A stretch of 64,000 nt of DNA from Catenuloplanes atrovinosus (GTDB lineage Bacteria > Actinomycetota > Actinomycetes > Mycobacteriales > Micromonosporaceae), in the NCBI RefSeq assembly GCF_031458235.1, contig NZ_JAVDYB010000001.1:1943001-2007000 (forward strand), in the 5' to 3' direction. Of this stretch, positions 48,736-57,517 are shown one piece after another. The notes under the pieces were generated by a model. The model was given only the letters and a program-made list of their open reading frames with translations. It searched no databases and was not told where the DNA came from. The position numbers and the translations under genes are program-made. Each line of letters starts with the position of its first letter. The stretch's first letter is position 1.

Positions 48736-48776
48736 CGTGCCTCCCGAGCGCGAACGAGGATAGTCTTGCCTGCACC

Positions 48777-49199
48777 ATGGGAGCCGACCGTGTCCCGGAC
48801 GCCGCCGACATCGACGAGGCGGCGGACGGGCTGCTGGCCGCGTACGACGACGACACGCCCACGCCGCTGTCCGCGTCGCAGCTGCGCGCGCTGCTGACGC
48901 TGGAGGCGCTGCCCGGCGGCGTCAACCTGCGCGGCCTGGCCGGTCACCTCGGCGTGGTGCTCTCCTCCGCCAGCCGGCTCGCCGACCGGCTGGTCACCGC
49001 CGGCCTGCTGGAGCGCCGGCAGTCCGACGCGGACCGCCGCGAGGTGCTGGTGCGCCTCTCGCCGCCGGGCCGCCGGTTCCTCGCCGAGCTGCGCGCACGG
49101 CGACGGGAGCGGCTGGCCACCGTCCTGGCCCGGATGACGCCCGCGGATCGCGCGGCACTGCGCCGCGGCCTCGAGGCCTTCCGTGAGGCCGCCGGCTAG
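48777..49199 (+). CDS. MarR family transcriptional regulator
   Basis: A 140-residue winged-helix protein: LSASQLRALLTLEALPGGVNLRGLAGHLGVVLSSASRLADRLVTAGLLERRQSDADRREVLVRLSPPGRRFL covers the MarR DNA-binding core including the DxRxxxxxLT-like wing. It starts 41 bases from the divergent phosphatase gene, so it may regulate the phosphatase/STAS pair. A TAGTCT box is ten bases upstream of the ATG. Ligand unknown. Confidence 0.9.
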   Translation: MGADRVPDAADIDEAADGLLAAYDDDTPTPLSASQLRALLTLEALPGGVNLRGLAGHLGVVLSSASRLADRLVTAGLLERRQSDADRREVLVRLSPPGRRFLAELRARRRERLATVLARMTPADRAALRRGLEAFREAAG

Positions 49200-49363
49200 A
49201 GCGGCCGGGTGTTCGCGCACGAATCATCCCCTCCCGCGCAGAAAGATACTTGCTGGACGGCAACTATTCAACGCCCGGGTCCCCCGTCGCGGCGTGGCGT
49301 ATCGCGGGGGTGACGGCCTTCGGGTAAAAGGTGCATATCAGACGGGGTGACGGGGGTTCTCCA

Positions 49364-50674
49364 ATGGTGACAGTCAGCGGGCGGCGTCTGCTGCTCAAGG
49401 CGGCGGCGGGCGGGCTGGTGGGCGCCGCGCTGCCGGCCGGGACGGCGAGCGCGGCCGTGCCCTGGGTCCGGGCGGCACGGTTCCTGGACGCGATGACCGA
49501 CGCGTACGACATCGACGGGCCACGCCTCCCGCAGTCCTACTCCGACCAGGTGGGGCTGATGAGCACGGCGTTCACCTACGACGCGGCGCTCGCCGTCCAC
49601 GCGTACCTCGTCCTGGGCGACGTCAAACGGGCCGTCGCGATCGGCGACGCGCTGCTCCACGCGCGCACGCACGACCCGGAGTGGGGGACCGGGCCGCTGC
49701 GCCAGGCGTACGCGGTCGCGCCGTACCGCCGTGGCGACCGCGCCTGGCCGCACCGCCTCACCGGCCCGGGCGGCACGGTCGACGCGGGCGGGCCGTTCCG
49801 GTTCACCGCCGCGTTCACCGGCGACCAGGCGTGGGCCGGGCTCGCGCTGCTGGCGCTGCACCGGCACACCCGCGACCAGCGCTACCTGGACGCCGCGACC
49901 GCGCTGGCCGCCTGGGTACGCGACGAGGCCACCTCCACCGGCCGGCTCGGCGGGTACACGCTCGGCTGGAACCGGCAGGGCACGCGGATCGCCGCGCAGT
50001 CCACGGTGCACAACGCGTGCCTCTACACGCTCTTCTCCCGGCTCGGCTGGAAGGCGGAGCAGGACCGCGCCCGCCGGTTCGTCGAGCGGGCCTGGATCGC
50101 CGGCGACGAGGAGTGCTGCTTCGCCGCCGGCTCGACGGACGGCGACACCCGGGACGACGGCGCGCGCACGCTCGACGCGCAGACCCACCCGTGGCTGGCG
50201 CTGCGCGACGAGCGGTACCGGGGCGCGCTCGCCTTCGTCGGCCACCGGCTGCGCGTCACGGACACGCCCGCGGCGCCGAACAGCGAGCTCACCGGCGGGC
50301 AGCGCTACCGCGGCCTCACGGTCAGCACGCTCAGCCCCGCGGTGGACCCGGACCGCCCGATCGAGGAAGGGCTGCCCAAGCCCGATCCGCAGGCGGTCTG
50401 GTTCGAGGGCACCGCGCAGTACGCGGTGGCGCTGCGCGCGGCCGGCGAGCCCCGCGACGCGCTGCGCGAACGGGACCCGATCACGGACGCGCAGGCCGAA
50501 CTCGGCGCCGGGCAGACCGTCGGCGGCCGTCCGCTGCCGGAGCGGTGCGGCGTGGTGGCCGCGTCCAGCCCGCTGCACGTGGGCTTCGCCGACTCCGGCT
50601 ACTACCCGAGCCGGCAGATCGCGGCGACCGCCTGGTACCTGCTGTCGATCAAGGGAGTGAACCCGCTTTCCTGA
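49364..50674 (+). CDS. Tat-exported (alpha/alpha)6-barrel-like protein
   Basis: A 436-residue exported protein. The signal has a twin arginine (VSGRRLLLKAAAGGLVGAALP) and cleaves near TASAA. The mature part is helical with repeated aromatic/His motifs (DQAWAGLALLALHRHTRDQRYLDAATALAAW, TVHNACLYTLFSRLGWK, QAVWFEGTAQYAVALRAAG, GYYPSRQIAATAWYLL), the rhythm of an (alpha/alpha)6 toroid as in glycoside hydrolases. No family can be named, so a glycan-active role is inference. GGGGG lies eight bases upstream of ATG 49364. It is 51 bases upstream of the carboxypeptidase gene, and the two are likely co-transcribed. Confidence 0.78.
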   Translation: MVTVSGRRLLLKAAAGGLVGAALPAGTASAAVPWVRAARFLDAMTDAYDIDGPRLPQSYSDQVGLMSTAFTYDAALAVHAYLVLGDVKRAVAIGDALLHARTHDPEWGTGPLRQAYAVAPYRRGDRAWPHRLTGPGGTVDAGGPFRFTAAFTGDQAWAGLALLALHRHTRDQRYLDAATALAAWVRDEATSTGRLGGYTLGWNRQGTRIAAQSTVHNACLYTLFSRLGWKAEQDRARRFVERAWIAGDEECCFAAGSTDGDTRDDGARTLDAQTHPWLALRDERYRGALAFVGHRLRVTDTPAAPNSELTGGQRYRGLTVSTLSPAVDPDRPIEEGLPKPDPQAVWFEGTAQYAVALRAAGEPRDALRERDPITDAQAELGAGQTVGGRPLPERCGVVAASSPLHVGFADSGYYPSRQIAATAWYLLSIKGVNPLS

Positions 50675-50725
50675 GGCGGGTCCCGATCGTTGTCCCGATC
50701 GGCGACGACGACGGGGGACACCACG

Positions 50726-53700
50726 ATGAGGACAGCGGCAGCGGCGCTGGTGCTCGCGCTGATCGGCACGGCGGGGGCGGCGGTGCCGGCCCGTGCGGCC
50801 GGGCCGGCCGACGGCGGGCTGGAGGTCTACACCGGCGCGGCCACGCCCGCGCAGCGCGACCGGCTGCGCGCGGCGGGCGTGGAGCTCACCGGCGGCGCGG
50901 GCCCGGTCGAGGTGGTGCTCTCCGCCCGCCAGGCCGCGCGGCTCGCGGGCCAGGGCCTGCGGCTGACGCCGAGGACGGTACGCGGCGAGCGCGCGGCCGA
51001 CGCGCTGCGCGCGCAGGCCCGGTTCGGGTGGCGGGCGTACCGCCCGTACGGCGAGCCGGGCGGCATCCGGGACGAGCTGACCGCCATCGCGGCCCGGCAC
51101 CCCGCGCTGACCTCGGTGGCGACGATCGGCCGTACCGTGCGGGGCGAACCGATCCTGGCTGTCAAGGTGACCCGGGACGCGCGAAGCGTGCCGGACGGCG
51201 CCCGCCCGGCCGTGCTCTACGTGGGCGCCCAGCACGCCCGGGAGTGGATCACGCCGGAGATGGTGCGGCGGCTGCTGCACCACGTGCTGGCCGGCTACGG
51301 CACCGATCCGGAGATCACCCGGCTGCTGGACACCACGGAGCTGTGGTTCCTGCCGGTGGCCAACCCGGACGGCTACGACCACACGTTCACCGAGGGTAAC
51401 CGGCTGTGGCGCAAGAACCTGCGGGACAACGACGGCGACGGCCGGATCGGGCCGGGCGACGGCGTGGACCTGAATCGCAACTTCGGCCACCGGTGGGGCT
51501 ACGACGACGAGGGCTCCACCGGCGACCCGGCCGGGGAGACCTACCGGGGGACCGAGGCGGGCTCGGAGCCGGAGACGCGCGCGCTGGACGGGCTGTTCCG
51601 GCGGGTCGGCTTCGAGTTCTTCGTCAACTACCACTCGGCCGCGCGGCTGCTGCTCTACGGCATCGGCTGGCAGGTCGCCACGCCCTCGCCGGACGACGTG
51701 ATCCACCGGGCGATGGCCGGCGACGACGCGGCACCGGCGATCCCGGGCTACGACCCGGACCTGACCGCGGAGCTGTACACCACCAACGGCGACACCAACC
51801 TGCACGCGGCCGTCCGGTACGGCACGCTCGGCTTCACGCCGGAGATGTCCACCTGCCGGCACGCGGCCGACTCGGTGCCCGGCGACCGGTGGCGGGCCGA
51901 GGACTGCGCCGGCGACTTCACCTTCCCGGACGACGAGAACCTGATCAGGGCCGAGTTCGAGAGGAACGTGCCGTTCGCGCTCTCGGTCGCCCGGTCCGCG
52001 GCCGACCCGGACGACCCGGTCACCGTGACCGGCCGTACCACGCCCGACTTCGCCGCCGACCCGTTCGCCGTCTCGTACGGCACGTCCCAGCCGGTCGCGG
52101 TGGTCGCCCGGCGCGCGCTGAAGCACGTGCGGCTGCGATACCGGATCAACGGGGGTACGCCGGGCGGCGCGCCGGTCCGCCAGTGGCGCGGCGGCGAGCG
52201 CTACGGCACCGACGGCACCGCCTACTACGCGGAACTGCGCGGCACCGTGCCGGGCCAGCGGCCGGGCGACCGCGTCGAGGTGTGGTTCACCGGTGAGAAG
52301 GACGGGGTCACCGTCACCGGCGGCCGGTTCGCCTACACCGTCGCCGGCGACCTGGGCGGCGACGTGCTGGTGCTCGCGGCCGAGGACGTCACCGGCACCA
52401 CCCCGGACCAGCCCGGCGTGACCGCCGCGAAGTACGCCGCGATGCACGAGGCCGCGTTGCGCACCGCCGGGTACGACACCGACGTCTACGACCTGGACAC
52501 CCGCGGCCGGGTCGCGCCGCATCACCTCGGCGTGCTCTCGCACTACCGGGCCGTGGTCTGGGAGACCGGCGACGACGTGATCCCACGGGACCGGGGCCAG
52601 CCGAAGGGCACCACCACGCGCGCCGCGGCCGCCACCGAGGTCGCGGTCCGCGACTACCTCAACGAGGGCGGGAAACTGCTGCTCGGCGGCCAGCACGCGC
52701 TCTACGCCCAGTCGCTGAACGGCGGCGCGGTCTACCGGCCGGACGGGCCGGGGGAGTGCGCGGACGCGACCTCGACCGCCTGCCTGCGCCTGTCCGACGA
52801 CTTCGCGCAGTACTGGCTGGGCGCGTACCGGTACGTCGGCGGCGTCCAGCGGCATCCGATCACCGGCACGTCCGGCGCGTTCGCCGGCTGGACCGGCACG
52901 CTCGACGACACGCAGCGGCACACCGCCACGTTCCTGAGCACGTCGAGCTTCCTGCCGGCGGCGCGGCGGTTCGACGCGCGCGTCCCGGCCCGCTGGGAGC
53001 GGCCCGGCGCCGCGCCGTTCGACCCGGTCACCGGCGAACGGTACGCGTGGGCGGGGCGGAACAACGCCGCGTACAAGCGCCTCACCCGGCAGGTCACCGT
53101 GCCCGCCGGCGCCACCGCGTCGCTGCGCTTCGCCACCTCGTACGACATCGAGAAGAACTGGGACTTCCTGTTCGTGGAGGCGCGGCGGGCCGGCACCGAC
53201 GAGTGGACCACGCTGCCCGAGGCCGGCGGCCGGACCGGCACCGCGCCCGGTGAGAGCTGCGCGACCGACCTGCACCCGGCGCTCGGCCGCTACCTGACCA
53301 GGAAGGGCCGGTCCTGCACCGCCAACGACCGCTGGCACGCCGCGACCGGCTCGTCCGGCGGCTGGCAGCGGTGGTCGTTCGACCTGTCCCGGTACGCCGG
53401 GTCCGCGGCCGAGGTGTCGATCACGTACGTCACCGACGAGGGCACGCTCGGGCTCGGCGTGTTCGTCGACGACGCGGAGATCACGGCCGGCGGCGCGGTG
53501 ACCGCCACGTCGTTCGAGGACGGGCTCGGCGGCTGGTCCGCGGCCGGGCCGCCCGCGGGCTCGCCGGCCATGGCGTCCGGCTGGACCGGCTCGGCGCGGA
53601 TCTTCGAGGAGGGCGCGATCGTCACCACGCCGGACACGGTGTACCTCGGGTTCGGCCTGGAGGGGCTGGCGCCGGCCGCGCGCGAGGACCTGGTCCGGCG

Positions 53701-53767
53701 CGCGCTGCGACACCTGACCGGGGGCGGCCGCTGTCCGATTTCCGGCTGTTTACCGGGCGATCGGTAG
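50726..53767 (+). CDS. Secreted M14 zinc carboxypeptidase, about 1,013 residues
   Basis: A large exported metallocarboxypeptidase. The signal peptide (TAAAALVLALIGTAGAAVPARA) is followed by an activation-peptide-like segment and the M14 catalytic domain: VGAQHAREWITPEM supplies zinc ligands His170 and Glu173, NYHSAARL the third (His303), and GFTPEMS the catalytic Glu373. Arg in DLNRNFGHRWG binds substrate. From about residue 430 it carries beta-rich extensions, a domain with DIEKNWDFLFVEARRAG (immune inhibitor A-like), and an ending with FEDGLGGWSAAGPP. ATG 50726 has GGGGGA upstream. It probably releases C-terminal residues from extracellular peptides. Confidence 0.9.
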   Translation: MRTAAAALVLALIGTAGAAVPARAAGPADGGLEVYTGAATPAQRDRLRAAGVELTGGAGPVEVVLSARQAARLAGQGLRLTPRTVRGERAADALRAQARFGWRAYRPYGEPGGIRDELTAIAARHPALTSVATIGRTVRGEPILAVKVTRDARSVPDGARPAVLYVGAQHAREWITPEMVRRLLHHVLAGYGTDPEITRLLDTTELWFLPVANPDGYDHTFTEGNRLWRKNLRDNDGDGRIGPGDGVDLNRNFGHRWGYDDEGSTGDPAGETYRGTEAGSEPETRALDGLFRRVGFEFFVNYHSAARLLLYGIGWQVATPSPDDVIHRAMAGDDAAPAIPGYDPDLTAELYTTNGDTNLHAAVRYGTLGFTPEMSTCRHAADSVPGDRWRAEDCAGDFTFPDDENLIRAEFERNVPFALSVARSAADPDDPVTVTGRTTPDFAADPFAVSYGTSQPVAVVARRALKHVRLRYRINGGTPGGAPVRQWRGGERYGTDGTAYYAELRGTVPGQRPGDRVEVWFTGEKDGVTVTGGRFAYTVAGDLGGDVLVLAAEDVTGTTPDQPGVTAAKYAAMHEAALRTAGYDTDVYDLDTRGRVAPHHLGVLSHYRAVVWETGDDVIPRDRGQPKGTTTRAAAATEVAVRDYLNEGGKLLLGGQHALYAQSLNGGAVYRPDGPGECADATSTACLRLSDDFAQYWLGAYRYVGGVQRHPITGTSGAFAGWTGTLDDTQRHTATFLSTSSFLPAARRFDARVPARWERPGAAPFDPVTGERYAWAGRNNAAYKRLTRQVTVPAGATASLRFATSYDIEKNWDFLFVEARRAGTDEWTTLPEAGGRTGTAPGESCATDLHPALGRYLTRKGRSCTANDRWHAATGSSGGWQRWSFDLSRYAGSAAEVSITYVTDEGTLGLGVFVDDAEITAGGAVTATSFEDGLGGWSAAGPPAGSPAMASGWTGSARIFEEGAIVTTPDTVYLGFGLEGLAPAAREDLVRRALRHLTGGGRCPISGCLPGDR

Positions 53768-53829
53768 CCGGGTCGGGTGCAGTTGGTTGTCATTCAGTTA
53801 CCCGTCTACCACTCAGCGTGTTTACTGCC

Positions 53830-53835
53830 TAACGT
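53830..53835 (+). promoter_or_regulatory. -10 box, leaderless start
   Basis: TAACGT lies seven bases before the ATG at 53843, with no ribosome binding site. Confidence 0.45.
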
Positions 53836-53842
53836 TCACGGC

Positions 53843-54229
53843 ATGAACAACGAGATCCCCGCCGTGACCGCCCAGGGCCTCGACGCCGAGCTCCTGCTCA
53901 ACGCCGATCTGCTGTTCCTGGACGAGGTCATGGCCCGCGTGGGCGTCGACGGCATCACGGCCGCCTACGCCAACGCCGGCCTGCTGGCGGCGGTGGATCA
54001 GCACGCCGCCGCGGTGCGCGAGTCGCTCCGCGGCGCCGGGCGCCCGATCGACGCCGGCTCGCTGGCCGCGTACGGCCGGTCGATCACGGCCGCCGCGCGC
54101 CGGGCCGGCCGGTTCCTGCCGGAGCCGGGCGGCGCGCACGTGGCGCCGCTGGACTGGCTGACCGCCGAGTGGCACCTGCTCCGCCTGGTCGCGGTCTGCA
54201 TGCTCGCGGAGGACGCCGCGTTGCTCTAG
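53843..54229 (+). CDS. Small helical protein of unknown function
   Basis: A 128-residue all-helical protein: LLLNADLLFLDEVMARVGVDGITAAYANAGLLAAVDQHAAAVRESLRG and LAAYGRSITAAARRAGRFLPEPG, ending LDWLTAEWHLLRLVAVCMLAEDAALL. The AAVDQHAAAVR block and the acidic/Leu-rich end resemble the DUF6401-type proteins seen near actinomycete natural-product genes, but I hold that only as a possibility. No signal peptide. Leaderless start. A strong inverted repeat follows its stop at 54237. Confidence 0.7.
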   Translation: MNNEIPAVTAQGLDAELLLNADLLFLDEVMARVGVDGITAAYANAGLLAAVDQHAAAVRESLRGAGRPIDAGSLAAYGRSITAAARRAGRFLPEPGGAHVAPLDWLTAEWHLLRLVAVCMLAEDAALL

Positions 54230-54236
54230 AGATTCG

Positions 54237-54276
54237 CCCTTTTGTGAACGGCAAGGCTGCTTTGCCCACAAAAGGG
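54237..54276 (+). terminator. Hairpin between two genes, overlapping a promoter
   Basis: CCCTTTTGTG and CACAAAAGGG are a perfect 10-bp inverted repeat; inside, GGCAA pairs with TTGCC after a 3-base bulge. It starts seven bases after one stop and ends seven bases before the -10 box of the next gene, so it can act as terminator, operator or both. Confidence 0.5.
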
Positions 54277-54283
54277 ACGAAAC

Positions 54284-54289
54284 TACTCT
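54284..54289 (+). promoter_or_regulatory. -10 box of the LamG gene, leaderless start
   Basis: TACTCT lies six bases before the ATG at 54296. Confidence 0.5.
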
Positions 54290-54295
54290 GCCCCC

Positions 54296-55033
54296 ATGAA
54301 GGTTCCCACCATGCTGCTGGCGGCGGCCGCGATCGCGCTGCTGCCCGCCACCGCGGCCGTCGCCGCCCCGGCCGCGCCCGCGGCCGGCACCGCCACGGTC
54401 GTCGCGAAGTACACGTTCGACAGCGCCGCCGACACCGTCAGTGACGCCTCCGGCCGCGGGCTGCCGCTGCGCCTGCGCGCCGCGGACGGCGGCACCGTCA
54501 AATACGTCACCAAGGGCAGCGGACGCGCGCTCGCGTTCCCGGCCCGCTGCGCGGAGAACGCGGCCAAGTGCCCGCGCGTGCTGCTCGAGGGCGGCGACGA
54601 CCAGGACCTCGACCCCGGCACCAAGCCGTTCTCGTACGGCCTGACGCTGGCCGCCACCGCACAGGCCGTCGGCAGCGAGTCGAACCTGCTGCAGAAGGGC
54701 GTCGCGGACGCGCAGGGCCAGTGGAAGCTCCAGATCGGCGGCAAGAAGAAGCTGCCGTCCTGCGTGATCGCCGGGGCCGGCAAGGGCGCCAAGCGGTACA
54801 TGGCGAAGTCCTCGACCGGCGTGCTGGACAACAAGTGGCACACCGTGACCTGCCAGCGCACCGCCACCCAGCTCATCATCTGGGTGGACGGCCAGAACCG
54901 GGGCGCGGTCGCCGTCCCGTCCTCGGTCAGCATCAGCAACAACCTGCCGCTGCGGGTCGGCGCGCAGAACCTGAACGCCAAGCGCACCGCGTTCGGCGGC
55001 GCGATCGACGACGTCACCGTCTCGGTCGGCTGA
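54296..55033 (+). CDS. Secreted LamG-like jellyroll protein
   Basis: A 245-residue exported protein. A Sec signal (VPTMLLAAAAIALLPATAAVAAP) is followed by one concanavalin A-like (LamG) domain: VVAKYTFDSAADTVSDASGRG, SSTGVLDNKWHTVTCQRTATQLIIWVDGQNRG and LRVGAQNLNAKRTAFGGAIDDVTV. LamG modules bind carbohydrates or proteins; there is no catalytic domain. Two cysteines pair in RCAENAAKCP, and PSCVIAG and VTCQR give another likely pair. A leaderless start is indicated, controlled by the hairpin region upstream. It is followed by a 15-bp terminator shared with the convergent regulator. Confidence 0.88.
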   Translation: MKVPTMLLAAAAIALLPATAAVAAPAAPAAGTATVVAKYTFDSAADTVSDASGRGLPLRLRAADGGTVKYVTKGSGRALAFPARCAENAAKCPRVLLEGGDDQDLDPGTKPFSYGLTLAATAQAVGSESNLLQKGVADAQGQWKLQIGGKKKLPSCVIAGAGKGAKRYMAKSSTGVLDNKWHTVTCQRTATQLIIWVDGQNRGAVAVPSSVSISNNLPLRVGAQNLNAKRTAFGGAIDDVTVSVG

Positions 55034-55044
55034 GTTCCCCCGGA

Positions 55045-55081
55045 CGGCGGGCCCGGCTCTCACATCGAGCCGGGCCCGCCG
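55045..55081. terminator. Bidirectional 15-bp hairpin
   Basis: CGGCGGGCCCGGCTC and GAGCCGGGCCCGCCG pair perfectly over 15 bp around a 7-base loop, between convergent genes ending at 55033 and 55088. Confidence 0.75.
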
Positions 55082-55087
55082 GAACGC

Positions 55088-55729
55088 TCAGGCCCGGTGC
55101 TCGCCGAGCAGGCGGGTGGCCAGGACCGCGGCCTGGGTGCGCCGCTCCAGGCCCAGTTTGGCCAGCACGCTGGAGACGTAGTTCTTCACGGTCTTCTCCG
55201 CGAGGAACATCTTGCCGGCGATCTCCCGGTTGGTGAGGCCCTCCGCCACGTACTCCAGGATCCGGCGCTCCTGCTCGGTGAGCGAGCGCAACTCGTGCGG
55301 CTCCTCCACGCCGGTGCGGATGCGCTCCAGCACGCGCTGCGTGACGGCCGGGTCGAGCAGCGACTGGCCCTGCGCCACCCGCCGGACCGCGTCGACCAGG
55401 TCGTTGCCGCGGATCTGCTTCAGCACGTAGCCGGACGCGCCCGCCATGATCGCGGCGAACAGCGCCTCGTCGTCCTCGTACGACGTGAGGATCAGGCCCT
55501 TGATCGACGAGTCCACGGCGCGGACGTCCCGGCAGACGTCGATGCCGCTGCCGTCCGGCAGCCGGCCGTCCAGGATCATCACGTCCGGGCGCAGCGCCGG
55601 AATCCGCCGGGCCGCCTCCTGCGCGAGGCCGGACTCGCCGACGATCTCGATGTCGCCGGCGGCGCCGAGGAGGTCGGCGATGCCGCGGCGCACGACCTCG
55701 TGGTCGTCAAGCAGAAACACACGAATCAC
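55088..55729 (-). CDS. DevR/DosR-like NarL-family response regulator
   Basis: A 213-residue response regulator: receiver MIRVFLLDDHEVVRRGIADLLG with phospho-Asp in LDGRLPDG (Asp54), switch Thr82 and Lys104, and a LuxR/NarL helix-turn-helix (LTEQERRILEYVAEGLTNREIAGKMFLAEKTVKNYVSSVLAKLGLERRTQAAV). The length, the Asp54/Thr82/Lys104 positions and the EKTVKNYVS recognition helix match mycobacterial DosR, the hypoxia/NO-dormancy regulator. No kinase is adjacent. The GTG has a strong AAAGGAGGGG ribosome binding site. It converges on the LamG gene. Confidence 0.9.
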   Translation of the reverse strand: MIRVFLLDDHEVVRRGIADLLGAAGDIEIVGESGLAQEAARRIPALRPDVMILDGRLPDGSGIDVCRDVRAVDSSIKGLILTSYEDDEALFAAIMAGASGYVLKQIRGNDLVDAVRRVAQGQSLLDPAVTQRVLERIRTGVEEPHELRSLTEQERRILEYVAEGLTNREIAGKMFLAEKTVKNYVSSVLAKLGLERRTQAAVLATRLLGEHRA

Positions 55730-55801
55730 CCCTCCTTTCTACCGCCTCCGGGCCGCTGCCCACAGGGTCGAAGGTCCCTTCGGATCGAGGACCTCCACAT
55801 A

Positions 55802-55870
55802 CCCCGTCCCGGCGGGTCGGCTTCCGCACGCTCCCGCGGGCACCGGTCGTCGCTGGCGCTCCTCCCTGCG
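55802..55870 (+). repeat. Dispersed intergenic repeat, copy D
   Basis: CTTCCGCACGCTCCCGCGGG, then CACCGGTCGTCGCTGGCGCT and CCTCCCTGC, match copies A and C closely. It lies in the gap between the DevR-like gene and the chemoreceptor gene. Confidence 0.7.
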
Positions 55871-55895
55871 GCGTCCGAGGCCGCCGGGACAGAAC

Positions 55896-55924
55896 GTGGG
55901 CGGCCGGTGACACCGGCCGCCCAC
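55896..55924 (-). terminator. Hairpin after the chemoreceptor gene
   Basis: GTGGGCGGCCGGT and ACCGGCCGCCCAC form a 13-bp perfect stem with a 3-base loop, 15 bases past the stop on the minus strand. Confidence 0.7.
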
Positions 55925-55939
55925 GGAACGCGCGGAGGA

Positions 55940-57517
55940 TCAGTAGCGGAACCCGGCCACCGCGGTACGGAGCTCGCCGGAGATGCGGGCCAGGTCGCCG
56001 GCCGCGGTCTCGGTGGCCTGGGCGGCGTCCCGGGTCGCGGCCGTGACCTGCACGACGTCGCCGATCTGGCTGCTGATCTGCGAGGTGCCGCCGGCCGCGC
56101 GGTTCAGGTCGGACGTCATGCCGTTGGTGGTGGCGCTCTGCTCCTCCACCGCGGACGCGATCGTGTTCTGGTAGTCGTTGATCCGGCCGATGATGTGCCC
56201 GATCCCGGAGATCGACTCGACCGCGATCCGGGTGTCCGCCTGGATCGCCTCGATCCGGCGGCTGATCTCCTCGGTCGCCTTCGCGGTCTCCTGCGCCAGG
56301 TCCTTGACCTCACCGGCGACCACGGCGAAGCCCTTGCCCGCCTCGCCGGCGCGCGCGGCCTCGATGGTGGCGTTCAGCGCCAGCAGGTTCGTCTGGCCGG
56401 CGATCGCGGTGATCGCCTTGACCACGCTGTCGATCTCCGCGGAGGAGCTGTCCAGCTTCGTCATCAGCTCCTCGGCCTGCGCCGCGACCCGGACCGCGTC
56501 CGCCGCGACCTGCGCGGCCTCGGTGGCGCTGACCGCGATCTCCCGGATCGCCGCGCCCATCTCCTCGGCACCGCTGGCCACCGCGCTCACGCCCGCGGTC
56601 ACCTCGCCCGCGGCCTCGTCGATCGAGCCCACCCGGCCGGAGACCTCGTTCGTGTTGCTGGACAGCGTGCCACTGGCCCGCTGCAGGTCGGCGGAGCGCT
56701 CGGCCAGCCCGGTGCTGGCCTCCGCGAGCGTCCGCACGGCCGCGCGCATCTGCGCGTTCGCCTGGTGGACGGCCCGGGACATGCGGCCGATCTCGTCGCC
56801 GCTGGCGTCGGCCGGGCGCTCGGTCAGGTCACCGGCGGCCATCGCGGCCAGCGTCGACTCCAGCCCGGACAGGCGCCGGACCAGGCCGCGCGCCACCAGC
56901 AGCGAGAAGGCGGCGGCCAGCACCACGCCGGCGGCCAGCACGATCATGATCAGGGTACGGGCCTGGTCGGCCGCGTCGCGCGCGTCCTGCGCGGTCCGGG
57001 TGGCGTGCTGCTGGGACAGCTCCTTCAGCGCGGCCAGGTCCTCCATCGCGGTGACGATGGACGGGTTGAGCGTGCTGCTGCGGAACGCCTGCCACTCCTC
57101 GATCTTGCCGGCCTGCTTCAGCGCCGAGGACTGCTTGCGCAGGTCGAGGTAGACGGCCCAGTTGTCGGCGAACGTGGCCATCGCGGCGCGCTCGGCGTCC
57201 GTGACGGTCAGTCCCTCGTACTCCTCGAGCCGCACCGACACCTGGTCCAGCGTCGCGGCGGTCTCCTCCGCGTAGGCCGCGACCTTCGCCGGGTCGGTGC
57301 CGGTCAGGTTCGACAGACTGGCCCAGCGGGAGTGCCAGATCAGCTGCTCGATGTCCTGGACCACGCTCAGCGGCCGCAGCGCCTCGTCGTAGACGGCCTC
57401 GGCGCGGTCCGCGATCGCGGACATCCGCACCACGCTCAGCCCGCCGACCAACAGCGCCACGACCAGTGCGACCGCGGCCGTGGCCAGCAGACTGGTGCGC
57501 ATACTCAGGGACCGCAT
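55940..57517 (-). CDS. Methyl-accepting chemotaxis protein
   Basis: A 525-residue transducer. A transmembrane helix ([21 protein letters not shown]) precedes a periplasmic four-helix sensor (about 35-185, no PAS or Cache motif recognised). A second helix ([21 protein letters not shown]) and a HAMP domain ([25 protein letters not shown]) lead to the signalling domain with the hairpin tip [54 protein letters not shown]. No CheB/CheR-binding tail pentapeptide is seen. Such a protein implies a CheA/CheW pathway and probably flagella, as in motile-spore Micromonosporaceae. ATG 57517 is used; GTG 57526 is equally plausible. No other che genes are here. Confidence 0.93.
   Translation of the reverse strand: MRSLSMRTSLLATAAVALVVALLVGGLSVVRMSAIADRAEAVYDEALRPLSVVQDIEQLIWHSRWASLSNLTGTDPAKVAAYAEETAATLDQVSVRLEEYEGLTVTDAERAAMATFADNWAVYLDLRKQSSALKQAGKIEEWQAFRSSTLNPSIVTAMEDLAALKELSQQHATRTAQDARDAADQARTLIMIVLAAGVVLAAAFSLLVARGLVRRLSGLESTLAAMAAGDLTERPADASGDEIGRMSRAVHQANAQMRAAVRTLAEASTGLAERSADLQRASGTLSSNTNEVSGRVGSIDEAAGEVTAGVSAVASGAEEMGAAIREIAVSATEAAQVAADAVRVAAQAEELMTKLDSSSAEIDSVVKAITAIAGQTNLLALNATIEAARAGEAGKGFAVVAGEVKDLAQETAKATEEISRRIEAIQADTRIAVESISGIGHIIGRINDYQNTIASAVEEQSATTNGMTSDLNRAAGGTSQISSQIGDVVQVTAATRDAAQATETAAGDLARISGELRTAVAGFRY

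Noticed and set aside
49268-53713. A 1,481-codon minus-strand open frame
   Set aside because: Antisense shadow of the Tat-exported protein and the M14 carboxypeptidase; no domain or start signal.
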